Position numbers and translations under genes: made by a program. A model generated the notes under the pieces. It searched no databases. It saw only the letters and a list, made by a program, of their open reading frames with translations, and was not told the DNA's origin. Source: Pampus argenteus (taxonomy: Eukaryota; Chordata; Actinopteri; Scombriformes; Stromateidae). Taken from it: DNA of 64,000 nucleotides. Positions 57,101 through 64,000 of the stretch are shown piece after piece. The stretch's first letter is position 1, and the number at the start of each line of letters is the position of its first letter. Location: assembly GCA_036937835.1 (NCBI GenBank), contig CM072868.1:12086001-12150000 (forward strand). Direction: 5' to 3'.

Positions 57101-59104
57101 CAAAACCTCTTTTAATGCAGCTTCTAAAGTACGTTAGAGATTTTTAGACATGCTCTTTTTGCACAGAGAAAACAGAAAAGTTAGCATTGTTACATGCTAA
57201 TGCTAGTTGGCTTAAATGATACATTTCTTTAAAATTATTACATGGGCTTTTGTAAAACAAAAATCATTTAAAATGTCCAAGACCATTATAATTCGTTCGT
57301 TCGTTCGTCTTCTTCCGCTTATCCGTTTGTCGGGTCGCGGGGGCAGCAGCTTCAGCAGGGAACCGGGGGTGGGACCGCCAGGGTCCCCGCCTCCGACTGC
57401 CGCCCATCCCTCTTCGCACCGTTAGACCTCTCCTATGGGTGGTGAGCCCATGGGAAGGGGGTACAGCACCTGGTATTCCCAGGCGGTCTCCCATCCAAGT
57501 ACTAACCAGGCCTGACCCTGCTTAGCTTCCGAGATCAGACAAGATCGGGCGTGTTCAGGGTGGTATGCTGACCCCCATTATAATTTGTAATTTATTAAAT
57601 CATAATAAAATTATTATATTGCTTATATTGCTTATATTTACCACTTCCAAGACTTATATTAACATGCATCCATACAGGTACTTCTTTGATGTTAGTTTGT
57701 TATTTTATTGTATGATTCTCATTGATCTTTGCACTTAATTTGCATCATTTCTGCACTGGAAAAATAACAAAAAAAACAAGCACTGCAATATAGCTTAAAG
57801 TAATAGTTGCCACATCAAATGCTGATTGAACTGCAGTCAAGTTGTTAGAAGTTTAATATAAATTACAGATGTATTTAATGTTTGCTGATTATGTTCTAAT
57901 TATTCATTGATAGCAAAGGTAAGGTTTGCCTTTATAGGTGTAGACGGTAGGGAGAGCCATTTGCACAAACTTGTGTCAAACTCAGGTTTCCACATTTCCA
58001 GACTTTAAATCCTGATAATGTGCTATTCTTTGGCTGGTACAAGGGTCTAAAGCATGCAGGATAAATGTTACTTATTTATGTGTCTGCACTATAATTTAAA
58101 TCATACATCATACATTTGGCATTATTTATTTTGAATAAATATCTCTGCATCAGCCTCAGTTTGGACATTCTTCTTTGTGTGTCTGTGTTTATGTATTTCC
58201 TTTACTTGTCTTCAAGGAAAACACTGCTTTGAATGGCTTTAGTGAGATGCATGATCATAAAAAAAAAACATGCACAGTGCTAAAAATCATCAGACAACTA
58301 CATATATATTTAAATAAAGAGGGTGATTCTGTCTCTCCCTCAGGTTATCGCTCAACCATCATGACTGCAGCCTCTTCTAGGATTGCTCAAACGCCAATCC
58401 TCACCGTACCTTCAACAAGGAGACACGGGAGACCCCTTCAGTACCCCCCTACTACCACCACCCAACCTTTAACCTCACCACAGCCTCCTACATCTCCATC
58501 TGTATCGCTGAAAAGAACCCAGCTGACCTCTGTACGTTATCCTGAACATCCTGGGGCACTGACCACACCACGGATGCCATACTGGAGCCAGAAGCCCACA
58601 GGATCACCTTATAAGCCCCAGAGACGTCCATTTAACACCACGCTGCCTAAAACACAAGAGGAGACGCTGTGGCTTGGAGAGAAGTCGAACAATGCTAGGG
58701 AGGGTAACCAAGTGTATAAAAGGCCCAGAGAAAGAGGCAGAGGTCACGGTTACAAGAGAGGAAGAGGGAGAAGGTTACGTGTTGGCTCAGTGCGATTGGT
58801 AAGCGCAGATGGTTTATCAGATCGAGGTAGAGTTGAGATCTTTATCCGTGGGGAGTGGGGGACAGTGTGCGATGACCTTTTCACCAGCAAGGCAGGTACT
58901 GTGGTGTGTCGACAACTCGGCTTTACGACAGCCCTGGCGGTGATGAAGAGGGCTGCGCTCGGGGAGGCAGACAGCAGCGTCAGGATCCTGTTGGATGATG
59001 TGGTGTGTGAGGGTGGGGAGAGGTCGCTGCTGGAATGCAAGAGATCCATAGTTGGGAAGCACAACTGCTCTCATGGGGAGGATGTAGGCGTGATCTGTGG
59101 TTAG
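44477..59104 (+). CDS. hhipl1: HHIP-like protein 1 (secreted, HHIP-type propeller plus SRCR)
   Basis: Fourteen coding exons: 44477-44788, 50249-50513, 50777-51056, 51289-51414, 51554-51697, 53675-53787, 53996-54136, 54614-54688, 54840-54966, 55095-55240, 55480-55561, 55807-55889, 56189-56617, 58344-59104. Phases agree and the sum is 3084 bp, 1027 aa. Order: a signal peptide (hydrophobic PHLLLPILVLLLQAW, residues 20-34); a Cys-rich folate-receptor-like domain starting HPQCLDYKPPFEP; a glucose/sorbosone-dehydrogenase-like propeller (NGLRNPVAMIH, SNHNGGQLLFG, VTGGYIYRGC, IFGDFMSG); a Thr-rich linker (about 632-774); a basic linker; and an SRCR domain (922-1027). The SRCR domain separates HHIPL1 from HHIP and HHIPL2. 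Human HHIPL1 is about 780 aa, so the extra length is almost all linker. Family role: secreted; HHIP binds Hedgehog, and HHIPL1 has been linked to Hedgehog signalling and atherosclerosis in mammals. Confidence 0.95.
46629..46717. repeat. (CAGA)n and (TG)n microsatellites in hhipl1 intron 1
   Basis: About six CAGA/GACA units (46629-46653), a purine-rich spacer, then about 14 TG units (46690-46717). They lie in the 5.5-kb first intron, where no other coding sequence is recognised. Confidence 0.85.
48832..48946. repeat. Interrupted (AC)n plus (TTTCTG)4 repeat in hhipl1 intron 1
   Basis: An imperfect AC array with a short CGCGCG interruption is followed by four TTTCTG hexamers (48923-48946). A separate (AC)13 array lies at 49055-49081. 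Confidence 0.85.
51153..51189. repeat. (TA)18 microsatellite in hhipl1 intron 3
   Basis: Thirty-seven bases of alternating TA in the 232-base intron between the exons ending at 51056 and starting at 51289. Confidence 0.9.
56189..56617 (+). other. hhipl1: Thr-rich, Arg/Lys-dotted linker exon of hhipl1
   Basis: This single exon encodes about 143 residues, of which I count roughly 53 Thr. TTTT-type runs alternate with RKT, IKTT and PPPPT. Dense Thr/Pro suggests mucin-type O-glycosylation; the regularly spaced Lys/Arg is unusual for a mucin and makes the segment basic. It lies between the propeller and the SRCR domain, where human HHIPL1 has a shorter Pro/Arg-rich linker. The coding strand is ACA/ACG-rich, suggesting growth by slippage of ACN codons. 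Confidence 0.9.
57294..57574 (-). mobile_element. 5S rRNA-derived SINE (SINE3-like) with target-site duplication
   Basis: Minus-strand element of 281 bases in the last hhipl1 intron. In its own direction it has a 5S rRNA-like head (57571-57462), a GC-rich body, a 3' part containing the fish-repeat motif GGGGGCAGCAGCTTC and its complement-side CGCTTATCCG, and a terminal GAAC tetramer tail (57294-57306). It is flanked by a perfect 11-base direct repeat, CCATTATAATT, at 57283-57293 and 57575-57585, the signature of target-primed retrotransposition. The pol III internal promoter comes from the 5S head. Its surroundings are AT-rich, so it stands out as a GC island. Assignment to the SINE3 class rests on the 5S head and cannot be refined without a repeat library. 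Confidence 0.9.
57462..57571 (-). pseudogene. 5S rRNA-like sequence forming the head of the SINE
   Basis: About 110 bases match vertebrate 5S rRNA, including ATACCACCCTGAACACGCCC near its start, the A-box-like AGCTAAGCAGGGT, and the C-box-like GTTAGTACTTGGATGGGAG. The first bases (GTCAGC in place of the usual GCCTACGG-type start) differ and the end runs into SINE body rather than a T-run terminator. It is therefore a retrotransposed derivative, not a working 5S gene, although its internal promoter boxes look intact. Confidence 0.85.
58784..59101 (+). other. hhipl1: SRCR domain coding segment of hhipl1
   Basis: Encodes 106 residues with the SRCR landmarks VRLV, GRVEIF, WGTVCDD, VVCRQLGF and CSHGEDVGVIC. 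Six cysteines are present (in TVCDD, VVCRQ, VVCEGG, LLECK, HNCSH, VICG), as in group A SRCR domains. The protein stops right after the last glycine, shorter than the human tail. Confidence 0.92.
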
Positions 59105-62100
59105 TGTAGAGGAGCGAAGTATAGGAAGGAAATGAGGAGATTGATTTAGGTTATTAAATAAAGGAAGTGGCAGGATGAGGAAGAAGCAAGAAGAATGTCA
59201 AGTTTGTGAATTGTATGTTTTCTTGTTTTCTTGTTTCACATTCTGATACTTAATGTTTCAACTCCCACTGCAATCCACTACAAAACACTAAATTTTAATA
59301 TCTACTAAATGTCCTTAAAACACTTTCCATGCACTTTTCACACAGAGAAGAGGGGTGCAGATAAACGAAGGGCTTGAGTTGACTTAAGTCATGTTGACGT
59401 AGTCTGATGCTGTTTGAAGAGTATTTCTTCTAAACTCACTCAGTCCACTTTTGTGTAAAAACAAATCAAGCACAAAACACCAATGATTCTTGTAACTATA
59501 AATGCAATGCAATTTTATAAAATTTTATACATAATCTTTACATAACCGTACTGCCAGAGTGTAAACTGATCCACGAAAGAGACAAATTCCCTTGAATACA
59601 GTAAGTGTGTTAACTTACTGTCCAGTTAGTGACCGAGCATCAACCACCACTTCTTTCAGGAAGACACTCGGGCACTTATTGCAAAACTTTTTAGTAATGT
59701 TGTTGATAAAGATATCAAACATTGAAGAGTTCAGTTGATAATGTGACCAGTTTGATGTTTGTGGGTTTACCTGTTCAGTTTTTGGAAATTCAAACATTAA
59801 CATATTTTCTTTCATACTTAAAAAAAAAAAAGATTTTACTCAAAAAGATGAAAGTGAGCTTTGGAGAAATCGTATTCACATTCTGTTTACATATTTACCA
59901 CCATATCCTGTTAAAACAGTCAATTGATCTGAGAAGATATTTGTATTTTTGTATTGTATAATTTCAGCAGGTCTATTTTCTAAAGCAGTTTTTTTATAGT
60001 TTTCATTGTGATATCGTCTTGAATGTAGTTTTAAAATGAAGAGTTTAAAAAAAAGGAAATGCTGGACATTCTGTACTTTGAATGTAATAAAATATCTCCA
60101 GTTTTATATAAAAAAAACTATTGTGAACAGAGAGTGCTTGTGATATTGTGATTTGAATAAAGTTGACTGCAAAATTATTTTCTTAGTCTCTATTATTATC
60201 TGCTAATGTGTTCTAAATAATGATGATTCACATTGAATCCAAAGTAGTTTTGACACTTTCACTGGGATATTACCATACATTTCCCAAAAAAATCTTGTGC
60301 TTGCAACACATCCTAAGAAATCTTCTGGTATTTTACTTTAAAATTGTCCCACTTTGCTCATCTTCTAACTGTTATCAAACAGAAAAGAGTACAGTGAAAC
60401 AGCGATGCTACTCCTCAACTTCTTATGTAGAATATGGTCCAAATTAGACAGAAGGAAAGTAGACTTGAACAGATTTTATTGCTGTCTGGAGTATTTTTGC
60501 TAGACTGCAAATGTTTTAAATCCCCCACATTTTGTACAATGTCTTCTTTCTGAAATCATTTATATATCATCATAATAGTAAATGCAAAGGCTAAATAGTA
60601 TCTACAGTAACTAACAAAGGCGAATAGAAATATACTGCCTTGAATGATGTAGAATAAAAATAATCAGCATCATAAAAGAATATAAGAGTATGGACAGATA
60701 GAATAATTACTTGTGTTAAAAAAGAAAAAAAAAAGATATTAAACACTTCATCATATGTTACACTGATCTCAGTGGGTAGTTTCAAGTGAATTAAACACAA
60801 GAGCACATCCAACAGTGATGCAATGTTGCACCACCATATAACCCTTATTATATTTTAAATGTAAAAATTACAACTAAAAATGATAAAAGTCTAGTTTCCT
60901 CACTGTTTAGGATTTGATTCATATTCCAGTATATAAAGATTGAATTTATTGAATTTGCTACTTTGATATAACTGGAAGACATTTGAGTAAAACGGTCCCT
61001 TAACCACTATGCTGTAAAACCTCAGTTACACAATTTTTAAAGAAAAATGGCGATGTGTGTATCAGACATATTTTTCTGACAAACAAATGTGTCTGTTTTG
61101 TCCCATGTACTTCTTTACAGTACATTACACATCAATAAACTAAAAAGGTGTAACACAATGTTCAGTGAGAGAGGTAGACATGAGTGAATGAAGGATGAAA
61201 AGGCGCGTGGAAACATCACGTGTGTGTCTGCGTACAATAATATTTTATATGTACAGTCTTTTTATGTGTTTGTGTACATGCATATGATTATACACAGTAT
61301 GTGTGATATGAATATGAGTGAACTGCTGCTTTGAAGTTTAACCTATGTCCTGAACTGACTAAAGCAAAAGCATTTGTATTTCAAGTCTCAGATAGAGCCG
61401 GGCACATCACAGGGGAGTAAATAAATCAGAACAGGTGATAGCAGTCTGTTTGACATTTTTAAGATGGGGGTAAACATTAAAATTGGCTTTGAATAAAAAG
61501 AATTTAAGAATAAAAAAATGAAAATTATGTCAGCAACACACAGAAAGCCTCTTCAAACTTTATTTTTGCTTCCAGACCAGAAGGAGGCAGTCAAGCATCA
61601 CATGTTATCATCAGTTAAAGAACAGTTAAGAGAACAATGCATAATAAAATCAATGTTCATTTTACATCTGTGTCATCAGTTTGCACAATCAAGCCACACA
61701 TTTTTAAACAACCTCCAAGAATTGTTATGCATTCATCCATGAATGAATAAATCAATTTTCCATACCACTATATTCATCTGTCTACTACATTGCACCTCAA
61801 AAGATCAAGATAATCTAGCAAAAACGAAAGATAATCTGGCCTGTGAGAATGTGTGAAAAATCAATAATCTCATTAAATTATGTTCATGTGAATGTCTCCA
61901 ATAAAGACTGTGCAAAAAGTAAGTAAGTGACCTTATACTTGTCACAGCTGTTCATGATGTGCTATACTAAAGCCTCAGGAGAAACATTATTTCAATAATC
62001 ATTTCTAGCCATTTAACCAAGCAAGATGATTGAAAACACAGTTCCTGCAACAGCTATGGCCCGAGGAAAGAGTTATAGATCGTATACATACATGCACATT

Positions 62101-64000
62101 TACACCTGAACAGCTCCACTCCAGCGGAGAATCAAGTCTTGCTCCTGGACACATCAGTTTATGTTCCCTAACCATTTGGTTAGCCCATCCAAGAAACTCA
62201 TATAAAGATAAGAAAGGTTTTGTCAGATTTGTTTTTGCTTTGCAATGTCAACTGTACTCCAAGAAAGTATGGTATATTAATTACATACAGGATGCACTCA
62301 CCACAGTATGTGACTCAGACTTCACTGCTAGAAACTCCTGCACTCTGCAGTCTCAAACATCAACGCAAGGGAGAACCATATCACTGTGCAGATTATTGTA
62401 GCTAAATATTTACACAGTCTAGTGGATGTTGACCTAGATTTATCTTGGAAAAAATAAACACTTGTGTATCTGCGCATGTACATTCACAGAGATGCAATTT
62501 CATTTTTACATTGTTTCCCCCAAACTGTTTGGACCGTGTTTTTGGTCTTGCAATGATGATCTCACTATCACACTATCACTGTCATTCTGTCTGGGTCTAA
62601 ATTAGTTTTGTACTGCAGGTGTGTGTGTGTGTGTGTGTGTGTGTAGGGTTATCTTATTACAACTTTGCTTGAGTCAGTGCATTTCTGTCAGAATTGTTAT
62701 ATTGTATGTTAACACAAATTAAGAAAGACAAAGATTTATAGTAAACCTAAATGCAGGGAGGGGGGTGGGGGAAGACAGAGAAAGGGCACTAAATGATAGG
62801 TCGAGAGTGACAATAATCTTTGCTTGCAGACAATCTGACTGTGACATTAATTTCCTCTAATGGATCTATGTATGATTAAGACGATGAATGAACTGACCTG
62901 GATGGGACTCAGAAAGAATAGATTGGATGTCTTACTGATGAACAGTTAAATATTTCTCCTGCAGGAATAAAAAGACTTTTCATGATTTTGAAAGGTTTGT
63001 AATACATTCAAGACAATTAAAGAGACATAAAAGAACAATTATAATTGGGGGGTTTCTGCTTAATATCATGTATTTTTATTGGCTTGATATTTTTGACTAA
63101 TTTGCAAGTTTAAGTTATTCTTGGTTGTGAACTTGTATGATGCATGATTACCAGTTTTTTGTTTCATCTACTAAGTATTTTGATTTATATATATATAGTA
63201 TATCTTTATATTATATACATTAAAAATCATTTAAAAATACATTCTAAAACAAAACAGAGTAGAACAGAGACAGATATGAGGGGAAAGGATAAACTGGGAA
63301 AAAAAATGAATTACTGTAAGTAGCCTGTGGTTTTATAAGGGTTTTTGTAAAGATGCACATATACACACACACACACAGACACACACACATTTCCCCTGGT
63401 ATCTTGTCTTTTGTTCCTAATTTAGCTCTCCTTCTCTCACACTGTCTCTTTATTTAATGACTCTCCCCCCCCCCCCTCTCTCTTCTCCCTCTGTTAGTCT
63501 GCTCTGCTGTTCAAAGCTTTTCTTTTTGTAAAGGCACATTTGGGTTTGTAGAAGGGAAATATGAAGACAGATGAAGGAGACAAGATCAGTTTGGGTCTGA
63601 TTTGGGTAATGACGCAGCAAACTTTGGAATGAGCAGAAGATGTGCCTGCTGCCTTCCTGCCTCTGTGTCTTTCTCCTGCCAGATATGCCTGTGTCAGTAT
63701 TTATATTAATCTTTTATCCTCCATATCTGTCTGTCTGCTCTGTCTGTTCTGACTATCTGTCTGCCTGCCTGTCTGTTCAAGTAAAGTATAAAATAATCCA
63801 CATCACATGAAATGAATAAAAGAGAGTCCTGCTCTAGAGTTAGCACATCTCTGAAGTATTCAGTAGGATCAAACACTGTGTCAGTTGTGCTCTTCTGTAC
63901 CTTATTCAATATGTACATATATTTGTACGTTGGGTTTCTTGTTGCTGCCTTTATACTGATGGACATGCTAACATTGCAAAATATGGGCAAACAGAATAAC
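59105..64000. other. hhipl1 3' UTR and downstream intergenic sequence
   Basis: Plus-strand AATAAA hexamers at 59157-59162, 60086-60091 and 60156-60161 are candidate hhipl1 ends; the last two, 70 bases apart, are the most likely pair. Beyond about 60.2 kb the sequence is AT-rich with a TG repeat (62619-62644), an AC repeat (about 63365-63390), a short TA tract (about 63187-63196), and a poly-C run (about 63467-63476) in a CT-rich stretch. I see no supported gene; part could be the 3' UTR of a gene beyond the right edge. Confidence 0.5.
60156..60161 (+). promoter_or_regulatory. Candidate main poly(A) signal of hhipl1
   Basis: AATAAA about 1.05 kb after the stop, with T-rich sequence downstream. 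Alternative hexamers lie at 60086-60091 and 59157-59162. Confidence 0.4.

Noticed and set aside
57462..57571. Functional 5S rRNA gene
   Set aside because: The 5S-like part has an altered 5' start, no T-run terminator, runs into SINE body and tail, and the whole unit is bounded by a target-site duplication.
60440..64000. Coding exons of the next gene at the right edge
   Set aside because: Only short AT-rich frames were found, with no domain motifs or phase-consistent splice pairs.

Overview
This is a stretch of a ray-finned fish nuclear genome, probably a percomorph-type teleost. The evidence is many short introns with GT-AG borders, abundant CA/GT and tetranucleotide microsatellites, a fish-style GIMAP GTPase, a HERC-type ligase, and a 5S-rRNA-headed SINE carrying a tail motif that is very common in fish repeats. 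There is no sign of bacterial, viral or CRISPR content. Gene models were built by hand by joining splice sites whose reading phases agree. For the complete models the summed exons divide by three and end at a stop codon.

Layout, left to right. 39-5127 (+): the 3' part of a NACHT/WD-repeat STAND NTPase of the NWD1/NWD2 type, entering from the left edge. 5889-14538 (+): a 23-exon small HERC E3 ligase (RCC1 propeller plus HECT), about 1026 aa. 16671-21002 (-): yif1b, 8 exons, 301 aa, convergent with the HERC gene. 22647-24390 (+): a two-exon GIMAP/AIG1 GTPase, 332 aa. 24391-44476: a gene-poor 20-kb stretch with one recognisable coding exon (36050-36268, +), the C-terminal 72 aa of a C14orf132-like single-pass membrane micropeptide, and a possible orphan terminal exon at 38308-38398. 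44477-59104 (+): hhipl1, 14 coding exons, 1027 aa, with a Thr-rich linker and a C-terminal SRCR domain. 59105-64000: the hhipl1 3' UTR followed by sequence in which I see no gene.

The genes do not form one pathway. The left block contains three families often linked to vertebrate innate immunity and lineage-specific expansion (NWD-like STAND ATPase, HERC ligase, GIMAP GTPase), with the housekeeping ER-Golgi gene yif1b among them. The right block (C14orf132-like plus hhipl1) matches gene content of human 14q32.2, while YIF1B and NWD1 lie on human chromosome 19, so the interval 24.4-36 kb may mark a synteny join.

The clearest structural observations are the 281-bp 5S-derived SINE with an 11-bp target-site duplication inside the last hhipl1 intron, the enlarged Thr-rich and basic linker of hhipl1, a GC-AG intron in the HERC gene, a (GAA)14 tract just upstream of yif1b, and the candidate orphan terminal exon. 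I found no convincing wholly new biological system.
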